30,129 nucleotides of DNA from the NCBI GenBank assembly GCA_900546415.1, contig URCY01000019.1:1-30129 (forward strand), read 5' to 3'. Below are positions 1 through 8,363 of this stretch, piece after piece. Position 1 is the first letter of the stretch. Every line of letters begins with the position of its first letter. The translations under genes were made by a program, and so were the position numbers. The notes beneath the pieces are model-generated. The model saw only the letters and a program-made list of their open reading frames with translations. It searched no databases and was not told where the DNA came from. Source of the DNA: an uncultured Eubacteriales bacterium (GTDB lineage: Bacteria > Bacillota > Clostridia > Oscillospirales > Oscillospiraceae).

Positions 1-121
1 TGGAAATTGCAGGAATCCTTTACGTATTTCAAGATTTTCAAACCGATCAGTTGGGGCAAAAGACCCGCTGAGCGCCGCAGCCGATTTATTCAGAGATTCC
101 CTAGGAAAGGGCGTGGACGGT
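1..121. other. Left edge, possible 3' end of an upstream gene
   Basis: This stretch is more AT-rich than the genes that follow. One forward frame is open from base 3 to a TGA at 69-71 and could be the last 22 codons of a truncated gene, but its codon use is unlike the neighbours and I do not recognise the peptide. The frame of the response regulator is also open to the left edge. No convincing -35/-10 pair was found, so the promoter of the two-component operon probably lies outside the window. A purine-rich AGGAAAGG at 103-110 serves the next gene. Confidence 0.2.
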
Positions 122-1672
122 ATGCAAGCGTTGATCCCACTGATGATCGTAGATGACGAGCGGCTGGCCATTGAGGATCTGAGCACGATCGTCGACTGGA
201 ACGCCTACGGCTTTGAGATCGTGGCGACGGCCTTCAACGGGGCGCAGGCCTTTACGAAATTCATGCAGCTTCGGCCGCAGCTCGTCATTACGGACATCAA
301 AATGCCCATTATGGACGGCATCGAGCTGATCCGCAGGATCCGCGAGGTGGACCGGCAGGTCCCGCTGCTGCTCCTGACGGCCTACGCCGATTTTTCCTAC
401 GCGCGCACGGCGATTCAGCTCGGCATCACGGACTATATCATCAAAAGCGAGATCACCGCGCAGAGCATGGCCGCCCTGCTGACCAAGCTGCGCGGGTCGA
501 TCGAGCAGCAGCGGCAGAACCGCAGCATTCTGACCGGAACGATGCTCGAGGCGTTTTTTGCCGCGCCGGCTTCGCCCGGCCCGGCCGACGCGCAGACGAT
601 GCTCGGCAAGCTCTACGCCTTTCTGATCCTTGAGCGAGACGAGCCGCTGCCGCTCGACGGCGGCGCGGCGCAGAGCGAGGGCGGCATGAAGCAGGCGGAG
701 CTGCGGCAGCTTCTGCGCGAGCACCGCTATGAGGAGCTGCAATTTGCGAGCAGCTGCGCGCTCAGCCACCGCCGCACGCTGCTCGTGCTTAAGACGCCGG
801 ACAACTCGACTTTCCACACCTACGACCTCATGCGCCGCAACGCCCTGCGGCTTCAGGCGGCGCTCGCGGAGCGCACAGCCGGGGCAACGACGCTCTATCT
901 GACGATGCGGCCGATGAATTTTTACGAATTCCGTCGGTTCTTGCAGAACAATCCGGATGTTTTCGAGCGAAAATATTTTCTTCCGGAGGATGCGCTCATT
1001 CTGCTCGAGCGCATCCCGCCGCGCAGCGCGCCCGTGCCGCGCCTCGACCGGCCGGCCTTTGAGGCGCTGCTCGACGCGGGCGACGTAGACGGCGCGGAGG
1101 CGTTTGTGCGGCAGCTCTATGCCGCGCTGACGGACTGCGCCGACCTGCGCGCCCTGCTGAGCTGCTCGCAGGAGCTGTATTTCGCGCTGGCGCACCGCGC
1201 CGAGGCACTCCCGGAGCACACGGCGTGGAACACGCCGGACGATCGGGCGCAGTGGCGCAGCGCCGCGTGCATCGGCCGCTGGCTGACGGAAAAGACCCGC
1301 GCGCTGCTGGCTGCGCTGGCCGACGTGCGGCGCAGCGCCTATTCCCGCCCGGTCAGCGATGCGATCGCCTATGTCCGCGCACATTATTCCGAGCCGGAGC
1401 TTTCGCTCAACGACGTGGCCGACAGTCTGCACCTCAGCGTGGGCTATCTGTGTATGCTGTTCAAGCAGGAGACGGGCGTGACGCTCAAAAACCACATCAC
1501 CGACGTGCGCATTGAGGAGGCCAAGCGCCTGCTGCGCACGGGGCACGCGAAAATTTACGAGATCTGCACCGCCGTGGGCTATCCGAACAGCCAGTATTTC
1601 AGTCAGGTCTTTTATAAAAAGGTCGGCATGTACCCGGCCGAATACCGCAAGACCGGGAGGGATGAGGCATGA
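122..1672 (+). CDS. AraC-type response regulator (YesN family)
   Basis: This is a 516-residue response regulator, the DNA-binding partner of the kinase that follows. The N-terminal receiver domain (about 1-120) has the acidic pair VDDE (D11, D12), the phospho-acceptor in ITDIKMPIMDG (D58), the LLTA threonine (T86) and the IIK lysine (K108). A long linker of unclear fold (about 125-400) leads to two AraC helix-turn-helix motifs in the last 105 residues, with the typical GYPNSQYFSQVF and YPAEYRK signatures. I chose ATG 122 because AGGAAAGG (103-110) sits 11 nt upstream; a GTG at 113 would be only 2 nt away. The 4-nt ATGA overlap with the kinase shows co-translation. Family members usually control neighbouring carbohydrate uptake genes, so the ABC importer downstream is its likely target (inference). 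Confidence 0.9.
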   Translation: MQALIPLMIVDDERLAIEDLSTIVDWNAYGFEIVATAFNGAQAFTKFMQLRPQLVITDIKMPIMDGIELIRRIREVDRQVPLLLLTAYADFSYARTAIQLGITDYIIKSEITAQSMAALLTKLRGSIEQQRQNRSILTGTMLEAFFAAPASPGPADAQTMLGKLYAFLILERDEPLPLDGGAAQSEGGMKQAELRQLLREHRYEELQFASSCALSHRRTLLVLKTPDNSTFHTYDLMRRNALRLQAALAERTAGATTLYLTMRPMNFYEFRRFLQNNPDVFERKYFLPEDALILLERIPPRSAPVPRLDRPAFEALLDAGDVDGAEAFVRQLYAALTDCADLRALLSCSQELYFALAHRAEALPEHTAWNTPDDRAQWRSAACIGRWLTEKTRALLAALADVRRSAYSRPVSDAIAYVRAHYSEPELSLNDVADSLHLSVGYLCMLFKQETGVTLKNHITDVRIEEAKRLLRTGHAKIYEICTAVGYPNSQYFSQVFYKKVGMYPAEYRKTGRDEA

Positions 1673-3393
1673 AGCGCGGCAGAACCATTCAGGGAAAGCT
1701 CCGCAGGCGCATCGTGCTGGTGGGTCTGGCAAGCTTTTTCGTCGCAACGCTCCTGTCGAATCTGGTCTGGGTGCCGATGCTGCGCAGCCGCGCGCTCAAG
1801 ACCGCCAAAAACGGCAACGAGGAGATCACCAGCCGCATCGACAGCACGCTGGAATTCATCGACAACTATTCGGAAAATCTCGCCCTCTCCGTGCAGCAGA
1901 ACGCGGCCATCCAGCGCTATTTTGCCGAGCCGACCGCGTCGAATCAGAACATCGCCATGCTCTCGCTGAGCAATCTGACAAGCTATGAGGGCATCGTGCG
2001 CGCGGTCTTTCTGGAGATGAACGACAGCCCGCTGCTCGACTCGCTGAGCCGCATCTGCGAGGCGGATTACGAGCTGCTGCATTCGGAATGGTATCAGGAC
2101 ATCCGCGATTCCGAGTTCTGCCGCCGCCTCTCGAGGGTCTACACCGTCAACATCAACCACGTCGACTATCCGACGGTCGCCTACGCGCGGAATTTTTATC
2201 TGAACAACCGCTGGTGTACCTTCGTGATCTTCACGAGCCTGAACGACATGCTCTATGACGTCCGGACGGTCGGCGAGAACAACTACGACTACTTCCTCCT
2301 GCGCGACTCGACCGGCTCGGTGTTCTACACTGCGGGCGACGAGACGTGGGCCGAGCGGACGGCGGCGGTCGAGCCGGAGGCGGGGCTTTCGGGTCTGATG
2401 GAGATCACCGGCGGAACGGCGCTTACACGCCGGAGCGTAAACTCCGGCTGGACGATCACGTCCTTCGTCTCGAATTCCAACATTCTGCGCTCGCTGATGC
2501 CCTATTCGCTGGGGCTGCTGATGTCGCTGGCCTGTCTGCTGCTGATGATGCTCATCGTGCTCTCGACGAGCCTCGGCAAGATGCTGCGGCCGGTCGTCTC
2601 GCTGGCCAGGACGATGGACGGCGCGGCCAAGGGCAACCTCGAGCAGAAGGTCGAAATTTGCAGCGACGACGAGATCGGTCTTTTGCAGCAGTCTTATAAC
2701 AAAATGCTCGACGATCTGCGCCGCAGCATCGACCTGATCGCCGAAAAGGAGCGCACGGAGCAGCAGATCCGCTTCGGTCTGCTCGTCAGCCAGATCGACC
2801 CGCATTTCATCTGCAACACGATCAACAGCATCAACTATCTCGCGCGCAAAAACCGCTGCGAGGACGTCGTGACCGTGAACACCGCGCTGATGGCGATCCT
2901 GCGCGACCGACTGCGCGTGAACGACATCGAGATCACGGACACCGTGGCCAAGGAAATTGCGGTCGTGGAGCAGTATCTCAAGATTCAGCGCTTCATGTAC
3001 GGCGGCGACCTGCGCGTCGTCTGGGACGTTGCGCCCGAGCTGCGCGAGGAGCAGATCCCGAAGAACATGATCCAGCCGCTGGTGGAGAACGCGCTCTTCC
3101 ACGGACTGATCGATCAGGAGAGCGGAATGCTCGACGGCGAGCTTCGCATCGCGCTGCAAAGGGCGGACGGCGGCCTGCTGCTGACCGTCCGCGACAACGG
3201 GGTCGGCATCGAGCCGGAGAAGCTCGAGGAGCTTCTGCGCCGGACGCGCCGCCCCGACGAGCGCGGCAGCAAGATCGGCCTTTCCAACATCCGCAGCCGC
3301 CTCTATTACCTCTATGGCTCGGCCGACTGTCTGACCATCGAGAGTGCGCCCGGGCAGGGCACGACGATCTCGATCCGATTTCAGACCTTCTGA
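1669..3393 (+). CDS. Sensor histidine kinase (YesM family)
   Basis: This 574-residue membrane kinase should phosphorylate the response regulator encoded just upstream. A first transmembrane helix (about 14-37) is followed by an extracytoplasmic sensing domain of about 240 residues and a second helix (about 279-300). A HAMP linker (about 301-355) comes next. The His_kinase domain carries the phospho-acceptor in QIDPHFICNTINSIN (H379; the usual Y after PHF-L is C here). The ATPase domain shows an N-box (NMIQPLVENALFHG, N474), a D-box (RDNGVGIE) and a GLSNIRSRL G-box-like motif. Length and order are normal for the family. It starts on the ATGA overlap with the regulator. Its ligand is presumably extracellular and may be the solute of the adjacent importer or its binding protein; this is inference. 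Confidence 0.92.
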   Translation: MKRGRTIQGKLRRRIVLVGLASFFVATLLSNLVWVPMLRSRALKTAKNGNEEITSRIDSTLEFIDNYSENLALSVQQNAAIQRYFAEPTASNQNIAMLSLSNLTSYEGIVRAVFLEMNDSPLLDSLSRICEADYELLHSEWYQDIRDSEFCRRLSRVYTVNINHVDYPTVAYARNFYLNNRWCTFVIFTSLNDMLYDVRTVGENNYDYFLLRDSTGSVFYTAGDETWAERTAAVEPEAGLSGLMEITGGTALTRRSVNSGWTITSFVSNSNILRSLMPYSLGLLMSLACLLLMMLIVLSTSLGKMLRPVVSLARTMDGAAKGNLEQKVEICSDDEIGLLQQSYNKMLDDLRRSIDLIAEKERTEQQIRFGLLVSQIDPHFICNTINSINYLARKNRCEDVVTVNTALMAILRDRLRVNDIEITDTVAKEIAVVEQYLKIQRFMYGGDLRVVWDVAPELREEQIPKNMIQPLVENALFHGLIDQESGMLDGELRIALQRADGGLLLTVRDNGVGIEPEKLEELLRRTRRPDERGSKIGLSNIRSRLYYLYGSADCLTIESAPGQGTTISIRFQTF

Positions 3394-3411
3394 TTTTATG
3401 CATATTGCACA

Positions 3412-3448
3412 AAACACCACCCTCTTTTTTGGAGGGTGGTGTTTTTTT
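3412..3448 (+). terminator. Rho-independent terminator after the two-component genes
   Basis: A perfect 13-bp stem (3412-3424 with 3432-3444) encloses a 7-nt loop and runs into a T-rich tract to 3448. It sits 19 nt after the kinase stop codon and separates regulator transcription from the transporter operon. Confidence 0.9.
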
Positions 3449-3483
3449 CATGAAAAAGTCAAACAAAAAAGGAAGAAATTGCT

Positions 3484-3513
3484 CTGTCGCAAAACGACAA
3501 GAGTTTCTATAAT
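3484..3513 (+). promoter_or_regulatory. Probable regulated promoter of the ABC importer operon, with inverted repeat
   Basis: A consensus -10 (TATAAT, 3508-3513) lies 46 nt before the ATPase start. The best -35 at an 18-nt distance is poor (CTGTCG, 3484-3489). An inverted repeat, TGTCG-n5-CGACA (3485-3499), covers exactly the -35 region and upstream spacer. A strong -10 with a weak -35 is typical of activator-dependent promoters. The repeat could be an operator, although AraC-type regulators more often bind direct repeats. Confidence 0.5.
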
Positions 3514-3559
3514 GAAATCAGAAAGAAAAACCACTTGAGGAAAAGCGAGGTGCAGCATC

Positions 3560-5062
3560 ATGCAAGGTTCCGAAAGCAGCCTGTTCCGTGCGGAGGGCAT
3601 CTGCAAGAGCTTCGGACAGGTTCGGGCGCTGGTCGACTTCAACATCGACATTGCGCCCGGTGAGATCCGCGGTCTGGTCGGAGAAAACGGCTCCGGTAAA
3701 TCGACCTTTTCCTCGATCGCGGCCGGTATGCAAAAATGCGACAGCGGCAGCATGTGGCTCTGCGGCGAGCCGTATCATCCCGGCAACACCGTCGACGCCA
3801 TGGATCGCGGCGTCAGCATGGTCGTTCAGGAGCAGGGCACGATCTCCAAAATTTCGATCGCCGCGAACATCTTCTTCGGCAAGGAGCATTTGTTCGTGCG
3901 CGGCGGCGTTCTGAACGTCCGGCGCATGAACGCCGAGGCAAGGCGGGCGCTTGAGGACATCGGCGTGACGGGCATGGACCCCGCGCAGCTCATTGATACC
4001 CTGTCCTTTGAGGATCGCAAGCTCGTCGAGCTGGCGCGCGCGCTCTATTCCAAGCCGAAGCTCTGGATCGTCGACGAGACGACCACGGCGCTCTCGATCG
4101 CCGGCCGCGAAATTCTCTATCGCCTGATGCGGCGGATGCGCGACGAGGGCAACGCGGTGCTGTTCATCTCGCACGACATCGAAGAGATCATGCGCATGTG
4201 CGATTCGCTGACCATCCTGCGCGACGGCGTTCTGACCGCCAACCTGAAAAAAGAAGAATTCTCGACGGACACGATCCGTCAGCTCATGATCGGCCGCGAG
4301 CTTTCCGGCCACTATTACCGCGAGGACAAGGGCGAGAAGCTGAGCGACGAGGTCGTTCTGGAAATGCAGAGCGTGACCGCCGGCGACCTGCACGACGTGA
4401 CGATGCAGCTCCACCGGGGCGAGATCCTCGGCATCGGCGGTCTGAGCGACTGCGGCATCCACACGCTGGGCAAGGTGCTCTACGGCCTGATCCCGCCGTC
4501 GCGCGGTGAGGTGCGCAAGGACGCCGGGCAGCGCGTGAAGAGCCCGGCGTGGGCAGTGCGGCACGGCATGGCCTATGTCTCGAAAAACCGCGACACCGAG
4601 TCGATGATGCTCGTTTGCAGCGTGAAGGATAACGTCTGCCTGCCGTCGCTGCACGATCTGGCGGCGTTCGGCCCGATCTCCCCGAAAAAGCAGAAAAAGC
4701 TCGCCGCGCAGTGGTCGAAAAGAATGGAGGTCAAGGCCAATTCGATCGAGACCTACTGCAACACGCTCAGCGGCGGCAACAAGCAGAAGGTCGTCCTGGC
4801 AAAATGGCTGGGCAAGGGCGCCGAGATCCTCATTCTCGACTGCCCGACGCGCGGCATCGACGTCGGCACGAAGGCAGCCATCTATCAGCTCATCGAGGAG
4901 CTGAAGGCCGAGGGACGCTCGATCGTCCTGATCTCCGAGGAGCTTCCGGAGCTGATCGGCATGTCCGACCGCATCCTGCTTCTGAAGGACGGCGGCATCT
5001 CCGGCGAGTTCTTCCGGAGGGACGGCCTGACGGAAGCCAAGCTGATCGAGAAAATGATCTGA
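3560..5062 (+). CDS. Sugar/nucleoside-type ABC importer ATPase (RbsA/MglA-like)
   Basis: This 500-residue protein has two fused nucleotide-binding domains and powers the importer made with the two permeases and the lipoprotein downstream. Domain 1 has an intact Walker A (GENGSGKST, 41-49) and Walker B with catalytic Glu (IVDETTT, E173), but a degenerate signature (LSFEDRK, 148-154). Domain 2 has a perfect signature (LSGGNKQKV, from 403), yet its Walker A is eroded (GLSDCGIHT, 294-302, where RbsA-type proteins have GLMGAGRTE). Its catalytic Glu is replaced by Cys (LDCPTRG, C428). Only one composite ATP site therefore looks competent. GAGG at 3547-3550 supports the ATG start. Length is normal for the RbsA class. 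The permease gene starts 12 nt after the stop. Confidence 0.93.
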   Translation: MQGSESSLFRAEGICKSFGQVRALVDFNIDIAPGEIRGLVGENGSGKSTFSSIAAGMQKCDSGSMWLCGEPYHPGNTVDAMDRGVSMVVQEQGTISKISIAANIFFGKEHLFVRGGVLNVRRMNAEARRALEDIGVTGMDPAQLIDTLSFEDRKLVELARALYSKPKLWIVDETTTALSIAGREILYRLMRRMRDEGNAVLFISHDIEEIMRMCDSLTILRDGVLTANLKKEEFSTDTIRQLMIGRELSGHYYREDKGEKLSDEVVLEMQSVTAGDLHDVTMQLHRGEILGIGGLSDCGIHTLGKVLYGLIPPSRGEVRKDAGQRVKSPAWAVRHGMAYVSKNRDTESMMLVCSVKDNVCLPSLHDLAAFGPISPKKQKKLAAQWSKRMEVKANSIETYCNTLSGGNKQKVVLAKWLGKGAEILILDCPTRGIDVGTKAAIYQLIEELKAEGRSIVLISEELPELIGMSDRILLLKDGGISGEFFRRDGLTEAKLIEKMI

Positions 5063-5074
5063 GGAGGGCGCAAC

Positions 5075-6034
5075 ATGGAAACGCAAACCGCTCTGAAAAA
5101 AATGCCGCGCGGAGCGAAGATCAAGGAGCTGCTGCTCAAGAATTTCGCCTTCGCCGGGCTGCTGCTGGTCATTGTTCTGTTCGAGATCCTCACGCAGGGC
5201 AGACTGCTCGGGCAGAAAAACCTGCTGAACATCTTCAACAACTTCTTCACCATCGGTCTGAGCGCCATGGCCTTCGCGTTCATCATGGCGCTCGGCGAGC
5301 TGGATCTCTCGGTCGGCGCGATCGTCGGCTTCGCCGCAATGGCGGGCGCCTTCGCCGCGAAGCTCAGCCTCTGGCTGATCCTCCCGGCGGCGCTGCTGGC
5401 CGGTCTGCTGGTCGGCGCGCTCAACGGTCTGGCCATTGCGCATCTGCGCGTGGAATCCTTCATCGGCACGCTGGCCATGTCCTTCATCTGCCGCGGCATG
5501 ACGACCTGGCTGCTCAACGGCTCGGTCGGCGTTCCGGTCTCGATGCGCGCCTTCGACGCCAACTGGGTCAAGATCGTGACCTTCGTGGTCGTGATGGTCC
5601 TGCTCTATTTCCTCTATGAGCACTGCGCCTACGGCAAGCATTGCCGCGCGGTCGGCGCGTCGAGCGAGGCCGCCCGTCAGTCCGGCGTGCGCTGCAAGAG
5701 CGTCCGGACGATGGCCTTCGTTCTCTCCGGCGTCGTGTGCGGTCTGGTCGGCTTCTTCACGCTGATCCGCGGCTGTACCGCCTCGTCCGGCACCGGCAAC
5801 GCCTTTGAATTCGACGTGCTGCTGGCCGTGCTCTTCGGCGGTATGCCGCTGTCCGGCGGCTGGACGGTGCGCTTCCGCTCCGCCGTGATCGGCGCGGTGG
5901 CCATGGCCATTCTGAAGAGCGGCATGTCCCTGACCGGCATCGACGGCATGGTGCAGCAGGTGGTGCAGGGCATCATCCTGATCGTGGTCGTCACGCTGTC
6001 CTTTGACCGCAAGAATGCGGCCGTCATCAAGTGA
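5075..6034 (+). CDS. ABC importer permease 1 (RbsC-like, BPD_transp_2)
   Basis: This is a 319-residue, very hydrophobic protein of the ribose/galactose-type permease family. It shows multiple membrane helices, the family segment around GELDLSVGAIVGFAA near residues 77-91, the cytoplasmic loop with GASSEAARQSGV that contacts the ATPase, and the C-terminal LFGGMPLSGG motif. It forms the channel with the second permease encoded further downstream. A GAGGAGGG ribosome site precedes the ATG, 12 nt after the ATPase stop. It lies in the same transcript as the ATPase and the binding protein. The substrate class (sugar, nucleoside or similar small polar molecule) follows from the family only. Confidence 0.93.
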   Translation: METQTALKKMPRGAKIKELLLKNFAFAGLLLVIVLFEILTQGRLLGQKNLLNIFNNFFTIGLSAMAFAFIMALGELDLSVGAIVGFAAMAGAFAAKLSLWLILPAALLAGLLVGALNGLAIAHLRVESFIGTLAMSFICRGMTTWLLNGSVGVPVSMRAFDANWVKIVTFVVVMVLLYFLYEHCAYGKHCRAVGASSEAARQSGVRCKSVRTMAFVLSGVVCGLVGFFTLIRGCTASSGTGNAFEFDVLLAVLFGGMPLSGGWTVRFRSAVIGAVAMAILKSGMSLTGIDGMVQQVVQGIILIVVVTLSFDRKNAAVIK

Positions 6035-6097
6035 TTTACAAGGGAGCCCCTTGTGAACAAAAACAGAAACCCAAAAATTAACGGAGGTAAAGAAAAA

Positions 6098-7252
6098 ATG
6101 AAGAAACTGATCGCACTCGTTCTGTCTCTCGCCATGCTCGCCTGCCTCTTTGCCGGCTGCTCGAAACCGGCCGACGCAGACAACGGCGACACGACCAAAT
6201 CCGCAGACAAGGCATCCTTCACCATCGGCTTCCCGTGGGACACGGCAAGCACCGACCCGACGTGGGTCTCCATCTATGAGAGCGTCAAGGTCGCCGTGGA
6301 GGGCGCGGGCGGCGAGCTCATCACCGTTCAGACCGACCTGACCGCCGACACCCTCATCAACAACATCACCGAGCTTATCAGCCGCGACGTCGACGGCATC
6401 CTGTTCATGCCGGCCTCCGACTCGATGCTCCCCACCGTTGACGCCCTCTGCGCCGAGGCCGGCGTTTACTGGGCGACCATGTTCCGCACCATCAGCGATG
6501 ACGACATCCGCGAGCAGGTCTACGCCTCGAAATGGTTCGCAGGCGGCTGCAACGAGGACGACGAGGCCTGCGCCTCCAACATCGTTCAGAAAATGGCCGA
6601 AATGGGCGTGAAGAACCTCTGCGCGATCAACATCGCCAAGGGCGACACCTCCTCCGACCTCCGCGACAAGGGCACCGCGATGGGCGTCGAGGCTGCCGGC
6701 ATCAACCTGCTGAACACCACCTACGGCATCACCGTCACCACCGATATGACCAAGACCATCAACAGCTACATTGCCGCTTACCCCGAGATGGACGGCATCC
6801 TGCTGCTCGGCACCTACTGCCCGTCCGCGCTGCCCACGATTGAAAAGGCTCTGGCCGATAACGGCAAGGCCGGTCAGGTCATCGTCGGCCGCATCGACTT
6901 TGAATCCACCATGGGCGACTATCTGGCAGAGGGCACGTTCCACGTCTCCTACGGCGGCCAGCAGCAGATCGACCCGCTGATGTCCGCAGTCATCCTCGTC
7001 AACAAGGTGCTCGGCACCCCGATTCAGGACGAAGGCCCGACCATCATCATCACCCCGTATCTGGAGCTGACCTCCGCAGAGGAAGCCGCCGAATACACCG
7101 AATACTTCCTCGGCGACACCCCGATCTACACCAAGGACGAGGTCAACAGCCTCATGATCAAGAAGACCAACCCCGACGTCTCCGTCGACTACATCAACGA
7201 GCTGCTCAAGGGCTTCTCCGTTGCCGACGTCGTCGCCCGCCACAGCAAATAA
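6098..7252 (+). CDS. ABC importer substrate-binding lipoprotein (Peripla_BP_4-like)
   Basis: This 384-residue lipoprotein captures the solute outside the membrane and hands it to the permeases. A signal peptide with a lipobox (LFAGC, lipidated Cys21) is followed by a Ser/Thr/Asp-rich tether and a type-I periplasmic-binding fold. The alternating beta-alpha pattern includes ISRDVDGILFMPASDS and a hinge-like YPEMDGILLLGTY segment. ATG 6098 is chosen because GGAGG at 6083-6087 precedes it at good distance and it gives a clean signal peptide; a GTG at 6053 would prepend 15 polar residues. It belongs to the sugar-binding PF13407-like group rather than the BmpA nucleoside lipoproteins, so the ligand remains open. 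Confidence 0.92.
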   Translation: MKKLIALVLSLAMLACLFAGCSKPADADNGDTTKSADKASFTIGFPWDTASTDPTWVSIYESVKVAVEGAGGELITVQTDLTADTLINNITELISRDVDGILFMPASDSMLPTVDALCAEAGVYWATMFRTISDDDIREQVYASKWFAGGCNEDDEACASNIVQKMAEMGVKNLCAINIAKGDTSSDLRDKGTAMGVEAAGINLLNTTYGITVTTDMTKTINSYIAAYPEMDGILLLGTYCPSALPTIEKALADNGKAGQVIVGRIDFESTMGDYLAEGTFHVSYGGQQQIDPLMSAVILVNKVLGTPIQDEGPTIIITPYLELTSAEEAAEYTEYFLGDTPIYTKDEVNSLMIKKTNPDVSVDYINELLKGFSVADVVARHSK

Positions 7253-7381
7253 CGTCTTTCACAACTCCTTTCAATCCCCAGCGTTCCTCTCCGTGGGCAG
7301 GCCTCGGCCTGCCCACCCCCCGAAGCCACCGGCGCTGCACGGCATCCTGCCGGAAACCGATTCAAAAGGATCTGATCTTTC
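7253..7381 (+). promoter_or_regulatory. Intergenic hairpin between binding protein and second permease
   Basis: This is the only long gap inside the importer operon. It holds an 11-bp perfect stem (7293-7303 with 7306-7316, effectively 10 bp closing a CTCG tetraloop). No T-tract follows, so it does not look like an intrinsic terminator. In other importer operons such hairpins protect the upstream binding-protein mRNA and set its excess over the permease; that is my inference here. AAGGAT at 7367-7372 is the likely ribosome site of the next gene. Confidence 0.55.
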
Positions 7382-8344
7382 ATGAAAAAAATTCTTTTCA
7401 ATACCGTCAAGACGCTCCTGCTGCCGGTCATCATCTACTGCATCTTCCTTTGCGTCTGCTTTGACCGCTTCAGCAATTGGAACTGCGTTTATACCATCTT
7501 CCTGCAATCGATCATCCCCACCATCACCGCCTACGCCGTCGCCTACGGCAACATCTGCGGCGTGTTCGACTTCACGGTCGGCTCGGCGCTCATCATCAGC
7601 GGCGTGGTCGGCGGCCTTTGCGCGGCGAAGTTCGGCTTCGTCGGCATGGTGCTCGGCGCCTTTGCGGCCGGTCTTGTGACCACGGCCGTGACCGGTCTGC
7701 TCAACTGGGTGCTCAAAATTCCCTCGCTGGTTCTGACCATGGGCCTGACCATGATCTACGAGATCGTCGGCAAACAGCTGGCCGGTCAGTTCGGCTTCGT
7801 CCAGATTGACAGCAAGTATGCCTTCCTCGGCTCCTCGCCGAATATCATCTTCGTGTTCCTCGGCTCGATGCTGCTGTTCTATTTCCTGTTCAACCACACG
7901 AAATTCAGCTTCCACATGCGCGCGGTCGGCAGCAACGAGCTGGTCGCCAAAAACGCCGGCATCAAGACCGGCCTCGTCAAATTCAAGTCCTTTGTTTACG
8001 GCGGCATTTTCCTCTCCATCGCCGCGATCCTGACGCTGAGCCAGTCCGGCTCGGTCGGCGCGCAGACCGGCCTCGGGAGCGTGACGATCGTCTTCAAGCC
8101 GCTCATCAGCATCCTGCTGGCGCTGGTTCTGCAGCGCATCTGCAACCTGACCATCGGTATTTTTATCAGCCAATTCAGCCTCAACATCATCTTCATCGGC
8201 CTGATTGCCGCCGGTATGCCCGATACCTTCCAGAACGTCGTGCTCGGTCTGTTCCTGTTGATCGTGATGATCTTCTTCCAGAACGCCGAACGCCTCAAGC
8301 TGCATCGCTCTCCCCTGCGCAAGGCGCAGCCGGAGCGCGCCTGA
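7382..8344 (+). CDS. ABC importer permease 2 (BPD_transp_2 family)
   Basis: This 320-residue membrane protein is related to permease 1 but clearly diverged. It has about eight to ten hydrophobic helices, a GVFDFTVGSALIISGVVGG segment in place of the usual GEIDLSVG motif, and a cytoplasmic AVGSNELVAKNAGI loop matching the ATPase-contact loop. The pair suggests a heterodimeric channel, as in LsrC/LsrD-type importers, rather than an RbsC homodimer. It ends 19 nt before the hydrolase gene, so it connects uptake with the catabolic genes. The C-terminus is Arg/Lys-rich and probably cytoplasmic. Confidence 0.9.
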   Translation: MKKILFNTVKTLLLPVIIYCIFLCVCFDRFSNWNCVYTIFLQSIIPTITAYAVAYGNICGVFDFTVGSALIISGVVGGLCAAKFGFVGMVLGAFAAGLVTTAVTGLLNWVLKIPSLVLTMGLTMIYEIVGKQLAGQFGFVQIDSKYAFLGSSPNIIFVFLGSMLLFYFLFNHTKFSFHMRAVGSNELVAKNAGIKTGLVKFKSFVYGGIFLSIAAILTLSQSGSVGAQTGLGSVTIVFKPLISILLALVLQRICNLTIGIFISQFSLNIIFIGLIAAGMPDTFQNVVLGLFLLIVMIFFQNAERLKLHRSPLRKAQPERA

Positions 8345-8363
8345 TGAGAAAGGAAGCATTGCT

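Noticed and set aside
1612..3420. 602-codon - strand frame opposite the histidine kinase
   Set aside because: The kinase has all functional boxes and a coupled start. The opposite frame also crosses the terminator and has no family features.
6053..6097. Upstream GTG start for the substrate-binding protein
   Set aside because: It would add 15 polar residues ahead of the lipoprotein signal and skip the good GGAGG at 6083-6087.
3518..7243. 1241-codon open frame on the - strand opposite the importer genes
   Set aside because: It is a shadow of three confident + strand genes with their own ribosome sites. The translation is His/Asp/Ala-rich low complexity without recognisable motifs.
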